A stretch of DNA of 64,000 nucleotides from Tolypeutes matacus (GCA_026826555.1 JAKSZT010053769.1:9532907-9596906); one strand, 5' to 3'. Shown: positions 53,801 to 61,179, counted from the stretch's first letter. The notes: generated by a model from the sequence alone, not told the origin. Translations and numbers: made by a program.

Positions 53801-55786
53801 ACAGTCATGTGGGTGATTTTTCATTCCCCATGTTAAACAGTTGGAACAGGTAAATGAGCATCTGAGCCATTTCTCTCAGAGGCAAAAGGAAAACAAACTA
53901 GTGACAATTAGTAAGTAAAAAAGAACCCAACTTGGGCTAGTATTCGCTTTAATCATTTCTACACTTATTAATATCAAGTCTTTAAAATAGGATTGTGGTG
54001 TTATTAAAAAAAAGAAGGGAGCATCCAATCTCCCCAAACCTCTGCCGTCATTTATAAGTGTCCTTTCCATAACAGACAACTTGCCTGTAATCTAGCCCAA
54101 ACCACCTGTGTAAAGCAGGCTGGTAATCAACACATGGGTAATTATGCCCAGGTCCAGGATGATTAGATCTGATGAAGCAGAACATGGGAATAGTGTTTGG
54201 ATGCACAAAATATTAATCTGTAGGCATACAAAAATAACTCAAGTACCACGGGAATAGGCTTTTTCTTTTGGCTTATTGTTTCATGTATGCATATAGATGA
54301 GGAGTGATATTTTTCCCCAACATATGCAAAATTAGGTATTTGACTTTTCAGATCCATACAATAACACTACTGTGGGATGCATGATTGAGTCATTTTGCTA
54401 CTTTTTTTTTTTTTATCTGTTTACATATTCCCCACATCCTTGTTTCTCTTAATGCCCTTTTTAATGCAACACAGACCTAGACATAATTACATTCAGACAG
54501 AACTACCAGAAGGCAAGGAAACTCCTGCTCCTACCTAAGCTGTCATTTCACAACCCTCCTGCATGGTAAAAACCTAAGGGGTTACCCTGACCCAATACAC
54601 CATATAAATACAATTGCCTTTTATTGCTGTAATCAATGTACTGCAAACTGTGGGCATCACAGGTGCTGTGGTGGCAACAGAAACTGCTGTTTTAGTCAGG
54701 GGATCAAGCTCCAGAATTCATGCTACAGCCCGAGGCCTATTCAATGGAAAAACTGCTCCAGGCTGTTACAAATTCTAGTTAAGAGAGCAAGTAAGCTGCA
54801 AAAAAGGAGGTAGGGGTAGGTCATTTTGTAAATGGAGTAGTTAGTGTCTCCGAAAGTGCATGGGTGAAAAAGCTAAATAGGTATTTTGCACGCAGATTAA
54901 ATAAAAAAGGACCATAAGACCGATCAATAAGGCTTCGGGGAATTACAGTTTCTGGTCTGAAAAGCTATGCGTATCAGAGGCTACACACCAGGGCTTGCCC
55001 TGAGCAGGCAGTTTGTAAAGCCACTTGGAAAAAGGCAGAAGTTGCTGCTAAGCAAGTAGCTGCTGAGTAGTTTCATTAATTGTTGACACTTCAGCAGGGA
55101 GGCAACTCCCCCAGCTCAGCACTTCCTACATGCCAGGTAAACGCTTCCTAACCTCCTACCCCTTGTATTTCTTCACATTGAATACTGGAATATTGAACAT
55201 TGGCCTCCTGCCAACTGCCTTTAGGTGAGATTGGGTAAAAACTGCCAAGGAAACAAGACCTGCCTTCATATCATTTTCTTTGTACAGCTACTTCCCAGCA
55301 GCTGCTTGGGATCTGCATGTGTCCACTTACTGGATTAGAACAAAACAACTCAAGGCAAAAGGGGGGGGGCACACAAAGCATGTGCTATTTCGACACACCC
55401 TGGTTTGGGCTAAGAGTGGGAGCCTTGCCTCTAAAGACACTGACAAGGGCACCAGCAGCTGTGAGTCTGGAAGCAGGAGACACCCGTGCCTTACCTGTTT
55501 CTTTGTCCTGGACTTCTTCCAGGTGCAAGTCATTCAAAAGATGCTCCAAAATCTTCTCCGGGGTCCCAGACACAACCACGTATCTGTCAGAGAGCAGAGA
55601 GTCCACTGAGTCATCCTCGGTGGAAGACTGCGATCGGCTGCTCCATTCATCCTCCTCATCCTCCTCATCGATGTATTTGAAATAAGGCACATCGAAGGTA
55701 GGCAAGGGCAGCGCTCGGTCCGAGAGCGCCACGGAATCCTTCCTCTCTAAATGAGGGTCGAAGACCCTCAGCCGGGAGCTGCCCAT
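7715..55786 (-). CDS. RAPGEF5: RAPGEF5, Rap guanine-nucleotide exchange factor 5 (13 coding exons, 3' end outside window)
   Basis: Overall span of the gene in the window; the exons are listed separately. The product catalyses GDP/GTP exchange on Rap1 and Rap2, and the family member is also known to bind GTP-loaded M-Ras through its RA-like domain (established knowledge). Joined exons give 501 codons plus one base: an acidic N-terminus (about residues 1-65), REM/RasGEF-N domain (about 66-200), RA-like domain (about 242-320) and CDC25 domain (from about 340). Residue identity to human RAPGEF5, as far as I remember it, is very high throughout, and no stop or frameshift is seen. Every intron that is complete in the window except intron 2 is GT-AG. 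The coding end, starting at the segment after PFMPLLLK, was not found between 1 and 7714, so it should lie beyond the window. The gene assignment is from recognition of the protein and not from a search. Confidence 0.96.
7803..8528. other. RAPGEF5 intron 12, no further feature seen
   Basis: A 726 bp GT-AG intron, AT-rich, with no repeat that I can name. Confidence 0.8.
8529..8579 (-). CDS. RAPGEF5: RAPGEF5 coding exon 12 (CDC25 catalytic domain, 51 nt)
   Basis: A short phase 0-0 exon with acceptor TTTGTTTTTAG and donor ACA|GTAAGT. It encodes the 17 residues [17 protein letters not shown]. This is a basic helix leading from the conserved RL..TW block. It is a multiple of three, so skipping it would keep the reading frame but remove part of the catalytic domain. 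Confidence 0.93.
8990..9185 (+). mobile_element. MIR SINE (ancient)
   Basis: Matches the MIR layout: a TTGAAGTCAGTCTGAGTTTGG start, TAGCTGTGTGGTTTGGGATGAG, CAGTTTCCTCATCTGAGGATA, then GTGCTTGGTAAGTGCTTAACAAATT. Confidence 0.7.
9551..9765 (+). mobile_element. Non-autonomous hAT-type DNA transposon (MER class)
   Basis: Contains the well-known pattern GGGCCAAATCTGGCCTACAG, TTTCATTGGAACCTGGCCATG, GCAGAGTTGAGTAGCTGAGACAGAGACC, and CTGGCCCTTTACAGA near the end. This is a common mammalian Charlie-group hAT repeat; the exact subfamily name is not certain. Confidence 0.7.
9900..10200 (+). mobile_element. L2-like LINE remnants
   Basis: CATGTAGTAGGCAGTCAAGACAC resembles the 3' end of L2, and 10040-10190 resembles the L2 body (AAATTCCACTCTGTACAGGCCC). 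Divergent and uncertain. Confidence 0.4.
11270..11360 (-). CDS. RAPGEF5: RAPGEF5 coding exon 11 (CDC25 catalytic domain)
   Basis: This 91 nt exon follows the acceptor TTTTTCACTCCATAG, with donor GAG|GTGAGC. It encodes [19 protein letters not shown] and [11 protein letters not shown]. The N.NS.FAI..GL....V.RL..TW pattern is one of the most conserved regions in CDC25-type exchange domains and contributes to GTPase contact. No substitution of the signature residues is seen. Confidence 0.96.
12430..12740 (-). mobile_element. Old LINE-1 (L1M-like) fragment, interrupted by a SINE
   Basis: Contains the reverse-strand L1 pattern ATTTGTTCATTCATCACCC, TGTGGACATTTATTTTCAATTCC, GAATGCTGTAATGAATATCTT, continuing after the SINE as TGTGCATAACATTTTT. 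Confidence 0.6.
12550..12679 (-). mobile_element. DAS-like SINE with perfect 17-bp target-site duplication
   Basis: A T-run of about 19, then GGTACCGGGGATCGAACCC (box B complement) and CTTGAGCCACATCC (box A complement). CTGTAATGAATATCTTT flanks it at 12550-12566 and 12663-12679 without mismatch, which marks a fairly recent insertion. Confidence 0.92.
13981..14012. repeat. Poly(C) and CA low-complexity tract
   Basis: A run of ten cytosines, short C blocks, then (CA)n. Confidence 0.85.
14150..14415 (+). mobile_element. L2 LINE fragment, 3' part
   Basis: Follows the L2 order: AATGCTACTTCCTTCAAAAATG, ...GCACATTAGCC, GAGAGCAGGGATTGAGTGTA, CCCCAGAGTACCTTACACG, ending near the usual 3' end. Confidence 0.6.
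15486..15664 (-). CDS. RAPGEF5: RAPGEF5 coding exon 10 (CDC25 catalytic domain)
   Basis: This 179 nt exon follows the acceptor CTTTCTTCCAG, with donor CA|GTAAGT. It encodes [17 protein letters not shown], then [20 protein letters not shown] and [20 protein letters not shown]. The [20 protein letters not shown] block is a hallmark conserved region of RasGEF domains, with the RCNEV.LWV helix forming part of the GTPase-binding core. It ends within a histidine codon completed in exon 11. Confidence 0.96.
15914..16088 (+). mobile_element. MER5A hAT-type DNA transposon
   Basis: Starts CAATGGTTCTCAAA and ends ATTGAGAACCACCG as terminal inverted repeats. The interior has CAGAGTTTCTGATTATGCA, GTCTGGGTGGAGCC and TTCTAACAAGTTCCCAGGT, all typical of MER5A. 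It carries a small internal (GCT)n-like expansion. Confidence 0.88.
16906..16953. repeat. AT/CA-rich microsatellite
   Basis: Alternating ATAT runs followed by ACACACAC and ATATATAT. Confidence 0.8.
17242..17364 (-). CDS. RAPGEF5: RAPGEF5 coding exon 9 (start of CDC25 domain)
   Basis: A 123 nt, phase 0-0 exon with acceptor GTCGGTTTAG and donor GAG|GTAAGT. It encodes [20 protein letters not shown], then [19 protein letters not shown] and HE. The segment around [17 protein letters not shown] is the first structurally conserved region of Ras-family CDC25 exchange-factor domains. Because it is a multiple of three, it is one of the few exons here whose skipping would keep the frame. Confidence 0.94.
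17365..19792. other. RAPGEF5 intron 8
   Basis: GT-AG intron of 2,428 bp with a MIR at about 18810-19015; the rest shows nothing that I can name. Confidence 0.7.
18810..19015 (+). mobile_element. MIR SINE (ancient)
   Basis: Ordered matches: GAGGCTTCAGAGTCAAACA, CTGGATTTAAATCAG, GTAAGTTACGCAGCTTCCCTG, GTGTTAAATGAAATACTGTATG, AATCACTTAGCACAA. Confidence 0.65.
19793..19890 (-). CDS. RAPGEF5: RAPGEF5 coding exon 8 (end of RA-like domain)
   Basis: This 98 nt exon follows a long T-rich tract ending AATAAAG, with donor TTTG|GTAAGG. It encodes [19 protein letters not shown] and [13 protein letters not shown]; the first two bases complete a glutamate codon from exon 7. This is the last strand of the RA-like domain and the start of the linker to the catalytic domain. 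The acceptor is unusual only in its purine-rich AATAAAG ending, which is offset by about 15 thymines upstream. Confidence 0.93.
19891..23197. other. RAPGEF5 intron 7
   Basis: GT-AG intron of 3,307 bp. It holds a MIR/L2-like end (about 20170-20250) and a reverse-strand old LINE-1 piece (20270-20405). The word ATTGTGCCACAAA occurs twice near 21839 and 21873. Confidence 0.65.
20270..20405 (-). mobile_element. Old LINE-1 (L1M-like) fragment
   Basis: Reverse-strand L1 3' pattern: AACATCCTTGTACATAAATC, GATTCCCAGTAGTGGAATTACTGGG. Confidence 0.6.
23198..23347 (-). CDS. RAPGEF5: RAPGEF5 coding exon 7 (RA-like domain)
   Basis: This 150 nt exon follows the acceptor GGCTTGTGCAG. It encodes [18 protein letters not shown], then [19 protein letters not shown] and ALVAVTFSG plus one base, with donor GGG|G... 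read as G|GTAAAT. This is the ubiquitin-fold Ras-association-like domain, thought to bind GTP-loaded M-Ras in this protein. The beta-strand/helix alternation ([14 protein letters not shown], then an amphipathic helix) fits. No break is seen. Confidence 0.94.
23735..23952 (+). mobile_element. Short 5'-truncated LINE-1 insertion with 9-bp target-site duplication
   Basis: GTCTAACTC flanks at 23735-23743 and 23944-23952. The insert begins CACAAAAGGACAAATACTG, which matches the L1 segment after the ORF2 stop (compare about 3080 in this window), and ends in an A-rich tail. Confidence 0.65.
24843..24904 (-). mobile_element. DAS-like SINE fragment
   Basis: AGGTACTGGGGATTGAATCC and GGGAAGCAGGTGCTCCC, the reverse complement of the SINE box B region; the box A half is missing. 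Confidence 0.75.
25872..25950 (-). CDS. RAPGEF5: RAPGEF5 coding exon 6 (linker before RA-like domain)
   Basis: This 79 nt exon follows the acceptor GTCTTCTCACAG-like tract (CTTCTCACAG) and ends at donor GGAAA|GTGAGT. It encodes [19 protein letters not shown] and TVTETEE plus one base. The family has Asn-Lys-Ala-Leu near the start, as I recall it, where this copy has Thr-Lys-Ala-Phe. The [12 protein letters not shown] stretch is a conserved lead-in to the RA-like domain. Confidence 0.93.
25951..26929. other. RAPGEF5 intron 5, no further feature seen
   Basis: A 979 bp GT-AG intron without any repeat I can name. Confidence 0.75.
26930..26960 (-). CDS. RAPGEF5: RAPGEF5 coding exon 5 (31 nt microexon, linker)
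   Basis: A very short exon between the acceptor TTTCTTTCAG and the donor AAG|GTAAAC. It supplies one base to complete the histidine codon from exon 4, then ten codons reading [10 protein letters not shown]. These residues match the linker between REM and RA-like domains in RAPGEF5. Its length is not a multiple of three, so skipping it would shift the frame. Gene finders that need longer coding signal would probably miss it. Confidence 0.9.
26961..28989. other. RAPGEF5 intron 4
   Basis: GT-AG intron of 2,029 bp, AT-rich, with one clear inverted repeat (27717-27755). Confidence 0.75.
27717..27755. repeat. Inverted repeat, 13-bp arms, 13-base loop
   Basis: TTAATGGAATGTA at 27717-27729 and TACATTCCATTAA at 27743-27755 are perfect complements. 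Confidence 0.75.
28990..29087 (-). CDS. RAPGEF5: RAPGEF5 coding exon 4 (end of REM domain)
   Basis: This 98 nt exon follows the acceptor TTTTCCCCAG, with donor CA|GTAAGT. It encodes [20 protein letters not shown], then [12 protein letters not shown] plus two bases of the next histidine codon. The pattern of alternating charged and hydrophobic residues suits the last helices of the REM domain. Frame and residues agree with the RAPGEF5 family through both junctions. Confidence 0.94.
29088..30286. other. RAPGEF5 intron 3, no further feature seen
   Basis: A 1,199 bp GT-AG intron, very AT-rich in its second half. Confidence 0.75.
30287..30431 (-). CDS. RAPGEF5: RAPGEF5 coding exon 3 (REM domain), preceded by a U12-type AC acceptor
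   Basis: This 145 nt exon starts with the last base of a histidine codon, then [35 protein letters not shown] and finally [10 protein letters not shown]. It forms the helical core of the REM domain. The bases before it are TTCTTAACCATTTGCAC, so the intron ends in AC and a U12-like branch element sits about 10 nt upstream. The donor is a normal AAAG|GTAACA, in phase 0. An AG inside the exon (GCTAAG) could act as a cryptic U2 acceptor but would remove 13 nt and break the frame. Confidence 0.94.
30441..30448 (-). promoter_or_regulatory. U12 branch-site element of RAPGEF5 intron 2
   Basis: TTCTTAAC on the minus strand, one base short of TTCCTTAAC. The probable branch adenosines are at 30443 and 30442, about 10 to 11 nt from the AC end, which is the tight spacing typical of U12 introns. 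Confidence 0.8.
31075..31450 (+). mobile_element. Old LINE-1 (L1M-like) 3' fragment
   Basis: The ordered pattern ACCTAAATGCTTCAACC, AACTAAATTATTACATATCC, AATGAACTATTCTGCAGTC, TATACTAAAAAGCTAATGGTGG and TACTATGACCATGTATATG follows the 3' end of old L1 families. It lies within the U12-type intron. Confidence 0.6.
32853..32884 (+). repeat. (ATG)n microsatellite, about 10 units
   Basis: Uninterrupted trinucleotide run in intron 2. Confidence 0.95.
33766..33773 (-). promoter_or_regulatory. U12-type 5' splice site of RAPGEF5 intron 2
   Basis: ATATCCTT read on the minus strand, identical to the AT-AC U12 donor consensus that pairs with U11 and U6atac snRNAs. Confidence 0.85.
33774..33852 (-). CDS. 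RAPGEF5: RAPGEF5 coding exon 2 (REM domain), followed by a U12-type donor
   Basis: This 79 nt exon follows the acceptor CTTTGCAG and reads (E)[19 protein letters not shown] then CQALLR plus two bases of a histidine codon. It is part of the REM domain, which packs against and stabilises the catalytic CDC25 domain. The exon ends AGGCA and the intron begins ATATCCTT, an exact match to the U12-type AT-AC 5' splice-site consensus. A GC donor three bases earlier (TTAAG|GC) would disrupt the frame and lose conserved residues. Reading through would replace HYSAKK with unrelated sequence. Confidence 0.93.
35037..35129 (-). mobile_element. DAS-like SINE, first of an adjacent pair
   Basis: T-rich start, then GGTATTAGAGATTGAACCC (box B complement), CATGGGAAGCAGGCACTTAACC and CACTGAGCTACATCTGCTTCCC. 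Confidence 0.9.
35141..35240 (-). mobile_element. DAS-like SINE, second of an adjacent pair
   Basis: T/G-rich start, then CATACCGGGGATTGAACTC, CATGGGCAGCAGGCACTCAACC and CACTGAGCTACACCCACTT. Same orientation as its neighbour, about 11 bases away. Confidence 0.9.
36752..38341 (-). mobile_element. LINE-1 with 5' inversion (twin priming) and 12-bp target-site duplication
   Basis: From the T-run at 36761 to about 37625 the L1 3' UTR and ORF2 end read on the minus strand (protein pieces such as [19 protein letters not shown]). From about 37632 to 38329 the preceding ORF2 part reads on the plus strand ([15 protein letters not shown]). The two parts meet in consensus order at the ACTCATT...GCTGG region (compare 2755-2770). 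TGTTACTATTTT flanks the whole at 36752-36763 and 38330-38341. Both parts are decayed. Confidence 0.88.
39785..39985 (+). mobile_element. MIR SINE (ancient)
   Basis: Ordered matches: AAATCAGAGCTGGTTTCTGGC, TAACCTCTCTGGGCCTAAGTT, GTGAGGATTAAACAGGATATA, AACTGGCATACACTAGGCACTCAAA. Confidence 0.75.
43385..43810 (+). repeat. Probable decayed LTR- or MER-type interspersed repeat
   Basis: CTTGCAGCTAGATGTGGCCACGAGACTAAG, GGTCTATGAGATATAAGCAGAAGTG and CATCTTGTTTAAGTCAC are phrases common to an old mammalian repeat family that I recognise but cannot name with certainty. No coding remnant is seen. Confidence 0.4.
46430..46560 (+). mobile_element. MIR SINE (ancient)
   Basis: GACCTTGACTATGTCGTTTAACC, GAGTTCCTCCGTGTATC and GGTGGACTTAGATGAGATAAAAGTGCCTGGGCAG follow the MIR core order. 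Confidence 0.55.
46610..46702 (+). repeat. Double poly(A) tract with AATAAA
   Basis: GAAATAAAGTTTGAATTT is followed by about 16 A, then ACAGATAATAATAAACTTTTTGT and about 21 A. It looks like one or two retroposed 3' ends; a clean target-site duplication was not found (AACTTTTTG occurs near 46551 and 46667). Confidence 0.5.
49160..49285 (+). mobile_element. L2 LINE, 3' end
   Basis: TTGTTCACAGCTGCATCCCC, AGCCTCTAGAGCAGTGCCTGACACATAGTAGG and GATATTTGTGGAATGAAAG match the L2 terminus closely. Confidence 0.8.
50496..50640 (+). mobile_element. MER5-like hAT DNA transposon
   Basis: Starts CAGTGGTTCTC; the interior has TAGTATCACCTGGGTGAGTTTT and GGTGGGACCCAGGCGTGGGTAG, in MER5 order. Confidence 0.6.
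55495..55786 (-). CDS. RAPGEF5: RAPGEF5 coding exon 1 (start codon, acidic N-terminus, start of REM domain)
   Basis: The ATG is at 55786-55784 and is preceded in frame, four codons upstream, by a TAA stop (TAA CTG CTC ACA ATG), which supports this as a true initiation site for this transcript. The exon encodes 97 residues plus one base: [16 protein letters not shown] at the start, an acidic run [10 protein letters not shown], a serine/aspartate-rich stretch ([15 protein letters not shown]), then [17 protein letters not shown], which opens the REM (RasGEF-N) domain. The donor reads ACAG|GTAAGG. RAPGEF5 transcripts with further upstream exons may exist; none was recognised between 55787 and 64000, so an alternative longer N-terminus remains possible. 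Confidence 0.96.
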
Positions 55787-55929
55787 TGTGAGCAGTTAAT
55801 AACAAAGGCATCCCCTAAATGCTAAAAGATCCTGCCATCCCAGTCCTTTCTATGGGAACCGAGTCCATCTAGCTGCTCAGAGCTCTGCAGTCAGCTTGAA
55901 AGCTCACTCACAGGAGAGGCGGAGAGAGA

Positions 55930-55957
55930 GGGAGGGAGGGAGGGAGGGAGGGAGGGA
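55930..55957 (+). repeat. (GGGA)7 tract near the 5' end of RAPGEF5
   Basis: Seven consecutive GGGA units, within a wider purine-rich stretch from about 55917 to 55996. It lies about 145 to 170 bases upstream of the start codon. It reads (TCCC)n on the coding strand. Four or more GGG runs could form a G-quadruplex, or the CT element could act in the promoter or 5' UTR; this is inference from sequence only. Confidence 0.85.
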
Positions 55958-58900
55958 AGAGGAGGCAGAGAGCAAGTGAGATGGAGCAAGAGGAGGGAAG
56001 GCAGGCGGGGAAAAGGAATCGGGAGCGCGTGCCTCTGTGGGCTGTAGGGAGAGAACTCTCACCTCCAATCACTTTCTGCACTCCCAGATGTGGGGGCCGG
56101 GCCCCAGCACTGCACTTTCTTCAGCACCAGGACACTCTGGTCTTGCTCTTTAACCTGAACAGTCGACACTTCATCATCTCTCTTTAATTTTGGACAGTCA
56201 TGATGGACGGAAGAGGGAAAAAGGGAGAGAAAATTAAAAAGGAAAGAAAAGAGCCAACTAAAGCTCCATTCTCGACAGTTACTTTAAAGATTCAGAATAA
56301 ATTAGTAGTCTGTCAAGCACCTCCCTCTGATGGTACAGTTTCCAGCCTCAAATTCCATAGAAACGTAAAGCATTAGAGAGGCAGAAATACTTTAAAGGAC
56401 ATAGAAAAAAGGGGGAATCCAGAGAGTTCATTTTTAAAACAAATTGAACAATTAGTTCAATCCAAAGTTCAGAGTTTTTAAAAGCACAAAATATTAATTG
56501 ATTGTATACTATCTTCTCTTTTACTCAGTTAATGCTTATTTTAAAGAGCCAAATGCTCTATTAAAATTGGAAAATTATATAAAACATATTGAAATATTAA
56601 AACAATGAACAAGCCATATTATGTAGTTGTAGTTGATAAACATAACCATTTACATCAAGCCTTACTTTAAAAGGTGGGCAAACTATTCAATCATTCAGTT
56701 CAATAATTTCTTTTCAGCCTTGAGGTAGCCTTCAAATTCATCATGTACTCGTTTTGCCAGAATACAAGCATAAATGGATCTCTAGCTAGAACCTCATGGA
56801 GGCTGAAATTCGGATGTCATGGGTGAGTGAACTGTCTTTCTCCATCCCGGTTCCTTTTTTAAAAGGAGAGGAGGCTTAACAATCATTCATTTCTGCACAT
56901 GCAGCTCCCACAGCCCAGAGCGAGTGTGGCCCGCTGACTTGGCGCTGTCAGAGAGGAGGGCTCCCTGCTTACCCAGCAGTGTGGCCTCAGCCTCCCAGTG
57001 ATGAGCATTTCCAGAGCATTTAGTGTAGTAAGTGTAGGCTAGTCCAGGGAAAAACAACTGTAAGTGCACGTGAGAAAATCTAGCTGCTATGTTTCTGATG
57101 ATTTGCACACAGATTAAAGCCAGAAAAGTTGATAGCAAGTAAGTGTCACTTTAGAAAATGATGTAACTTCTTTAAAAGGGAAAACATGTCCTGGGTTCCT
57201 ACAATGTTTCCAATACTGACTGAAAATCCCACCTATAATCAGGTAAAAACGTAAAAGAGAGGATGTTTTTCTCCCAGTAATTAAAAAGTACCATATCCAT
57301 TATGCCTTATTAATCAGTTCCATCGACCTACCAGGAATGTCAATATAGTTTGTTGGCCTTTCAGAAGGATTGGAAAGCACTAATCTTGCCATAATTGCCA
57401 AGCAAATCAGTGATAAAATTGTGATTTCAAGTCCTGGTGTCTTGATTCCTAAGACAATGTAGCCCCCCTGTCAATGGCATCCCCCAGGATTTTTCTTAAG
57501 CACAAAAAATACTGGTCATTCTAAACAGCAAAATAATTTTAGGATCATGCTTCTAAAATCTTTCAGTGGCAAATAATTTTACTATGTAAAACTGGCGTAT
57601 TACATTTCAGCAATGTAAGACATGCAGTTACTGTGGCAATTAATGTTGGATAGTCATTGTTCAGCTCCCCAAGGACGTCACTGTGACTCCTGTATCATGA
57701 ATACCAATGTGTAATTGCTATCTTTCATTTCTCCAAAGGGGTCCTTTTGTTATCCATGTGGCTGAAGGGAAGTAAGGTGGCTGGAGAGAGGGGAACATGT
57801 TAACAACAACAACAAAAAGCAGGCTGAGGGTCTGGGATACTGAGACACACAGGGGCAGACTGAAGTAATTCAGTAAACAGCAGATAGAAAAGGACAAAAA
57901 TCTTTCCCTGGGATCCTCTAATAGTAAGCCAATACCCATTTTATACGAGCCTGCTGTCATTCTGAAGTACATTTTACATTCTATGTGCCCATGATATATG
58001 GCATTATTAACTTCCACAGGCTATGCACATACATATGGATGGGAAGGGCTTCTCCACTGTCTGTGTAGCTAATATGTATTACACGGCTGTGCAGAGAGCA
58101 GCCACACTCTGCTGGGCAGGGAAATAGCTGAATCATATTGATGCTCTATCAATAGCATCTCATGTCACAGTGATAGTTTCCATTTTGCAAACCTGGTTAA
58201 AAATAAAGAAGAGAAAAGGCAGAAAAATCAATGTATAAAGGAAGATGGAAGTTATCTAAAATTGCCATAAAAACATAAGAGGCCTATCCATTCTATCTGG
58301 CTTTTAAGGTTAAATAAATGCCTCTCGACTCACACACCCTTAACTAATTACTCTTCCTGAAAAAGAGCAGAAGTGCCATGGTTGAGGGTCTGTGTATAAC
58401 ATTTTATTCTGGTTATTTGTTTGGTTAAGAATAAAAGTATTCAGAGAACTAAGTCTGCAAAATATGTTCAATAGTACATGAAGTCCAAGTAAAGCATTCA
58501 AACACCTAATTTTCAATTATTCATTAAACAAAAGTGAGGCCCTCCTTTGGGAAAGGCATTGTGCTGGGCACCCAGTAGAAAGCAAAGATGAAAAGACAAA
58601 CACCCTACTCTTAAGGGACAAGTTAATAGGCTCCAAAACACCTTATGTGTAACTTGGTGAATACCAAGAGACAATGCAAAAGTAGGATCTATGGGTCTGG
58701 AGAGCCAAAGAGGACTCTGGGTGTCTGAGAGAATGAGGATGCCATTGAATGGGCCAGAAATAGTGGAAAGTGGAACTGGTTCTGGTGAGGTTGAAGAATC
58801 TGAGGTCAGATAGTTGGTGAGACACCCTGTGGTAGATGTTTAGCAGGCAGATAGAAAACTAGACCTCTGGAGAAAGGTCAAAGATAGAGATAACTTTGTG

Positions 58901-61179
58901 AATTAAGTTTTAAGAGTGGATGAAATTGTTAAGGGGGGGCAGGAGAGAAAGAGAACCATCAAGATAAAGATAAAGGAAGGAAAAATACAGAAGGAGGAAG
59001 AGGCGGAGGGGGGTGGGGAATCAGAGACATGTGGAAAAACTACTTGTGGAGATTATGAAGAAGCAAAACCAACATAAGCCAGAAGAAGAACCAGAGAGCA
59101 CTGTACCAAAAAATCCAAGGAGAAAGCCTGTCTGATGCTGTAAAGTTTGCAAAGATGATAAATCTAAGAAAAAGCGATGACTAGAACATTTCCCACCCAC
59201 AAGAGGCAGGAAGAGGAGTGCAGCCACAAAGTGTTTGAGTATGAGTGAATGAGGAGGAAGCACAGAGCCAGAGAAGGCCACTTCCTGTGAACTTCATGAC
59301 AAAGCAAAGAAGTCAGCATGAAAAGGCCGCATGGCTGGGGGAAGGTACCCCAGAGCGGGTGAGGGTGTTGAGAAGAGCTGACATGACTGGAAGCACTAGT
59401 GGAGGGGCTAGGCTAGGAAAGGAATGAGAATTTTTCCTTTCAGAAAGGACCAAGGGAGAGAGGATGGGTAGAGATATGGGGGAAAAAATTAAAGTAGGGA
59501 ATAAGGAAGCTGAGGCAGATCATGTTAGATGATCTCTGTCTTCTTGGCATAGAGACCATCTTCTGGAAAGAGGGGATATGTAGAGATGGGCGCCTGAAGA
59601 GAATATATATTTGGAAAAGTGGTCTCGGGGGGTACAACCAGGGATAAGCAAGATATGAAAGGACTGCCAGGCTGCACGGTGGATTACTATGGCTAGAAAA
59701 TACACATTTCCAGTTTTATGACTTTCTCCTGAATTGTTCAGAAACCCAAGAGGGAACGAGGTCCATTCAGGATAAGGGTCTGGCAAAGGGGGAAAGAACA
59801 GAAGGTAACAGAGGGAAGGGTTTTTTTGGGGGAGGGGCAGTCAGCACATCATGGAAAAAGCTCAGCACCCTGTGGTGTCTGTCTGGTTAGGGAAACAAGG
59901 GAGCCAAGAAAGGGGCTGATAAACTGGGGAAATATGGAGGGTGAGGACAACTCCCCACATGAGCTAAGAGAGCAGGCTGGGTGATAGAGGAGGAGGCAAG
60001 CAGAGAAGGCTTTGATCAAGATAGCAAATATCTGAGTGTTGAGAGTGAAAAAGAGAAAAGCAGCCCCTGGCATTTAGGAGCTGGCCTGGTGCTATCAACT
60101 AGACCATGGCGTTCTCCCGCTGAACATGGACGATTTCATGAAAAATTTACATAAGGTAAAGCCACTCTGCAATCACAGTGGAACAGGACCCCCCCCACAC
60201 ACAAAAAAGGAAAAAACCACTCTGTACTCATGTCTGAACACATACAAAATATGAACACTGTCCATACCACAAAAAGACCATACGTGCTCCTGTCCTGGCT
60301 AATATGAGTGATTACTGCTTCTCTACCAATTACAGCTTTAGTCTTGCTCTAGTCTTCCTTCCTTCTATATAAGGATTATTAAGATGCCCAGTCATACAGT
60401 TACCCTGTTTCCTGACAGACTTCAATTCTTCCTTAAGCCCCTCTCCAAATCATCTAATACAAACTGAAGTCCTGTAATAAGTCCTTTCTAATACCCTCCT
60501 ACTGAGACGCCTCACGGTCCCCAGATGTGAAACCTCCCTTACCACGATGAGGCACAAACCCACCTTGTTCAGCTAAAAGTGGGTTTCTGGTAGTCTTCCA
60601 TTATTGTGATCAACTTTCGTACTTCTAAATCAAACTTGTCATCTTTTTCTTTCATTTATTCATGTGAAAGATGTATTTATTTTGGGGTGAAAATAGCCAC
60701 AGAGTAATAAAAATGTTGATTTTTTTAAAAAAGTAAAGAACTGCTGCTCACAGTTTAGCATGTGTTCACTTAAGCTGTCCAGAACCAAGTGTCCGACTAT
60801 ATTTATATTTTTGCATATCATGAACACTAACTAAGCAGGAAAAAGTGATTACTAAGGGATTTCCCAGGACTGCTGGAATTGTCACAATTGTCATTATCAG
60901 AGATAATGGAAAATATTCCTCTTCCATTTACTCACAGAAAGCAGCCCCTGGCATTTTCTAGGCATCAAGTCCCTGCTGCTCTATGGAAATTCATTCTTCC
61001 TAGGGTTCCTAACTGGGGGCTCATGGATAGACTTTAGAGATATAGAAATCCCTCTGGAAGTACATACTTTTAAAGTGTGTGAGCTCATTTTTTTTTTTAG
61101 GGAGAGAGTCAAGAGTTCTCAGTCTCACTGAAGTCTAAAAACTTGAAATGGTAAAAACACTACATAGGAGAGAACTCAT

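Larger units (their letters stand above)
33853..55494. other. RAPGEF5 intron 1 (21.6 kb)
   Basis: GT-AG intron separating the first exon from the rest of the gene. It holds two adjacent SINEs (35037-35240), an inverted LINE-1 (36752-38341), MIRs (39785-39985, 46430-46560), a decayed LTR- or MER-like repeat (43385-43810), a poly(A) doublet (46637-46700), an L2 end (49160-49285) and a MER5-like element (50496-50640). Stretches 38342-39780, 39990-43380, 43811-46425, 46705-49155 and 50645-55490 show no gene and no repeat I can name, apart from simple A/T runs. Confidence 0.75.

Noticed and set aside
55280..55685. Plus-strand frames of 109 and 122 codons opposite RAPGEF5 exon 1
   Set aside because: They are antisense shadows of the real exon; serine/histidine runs come from the acidic codons on the other strand.
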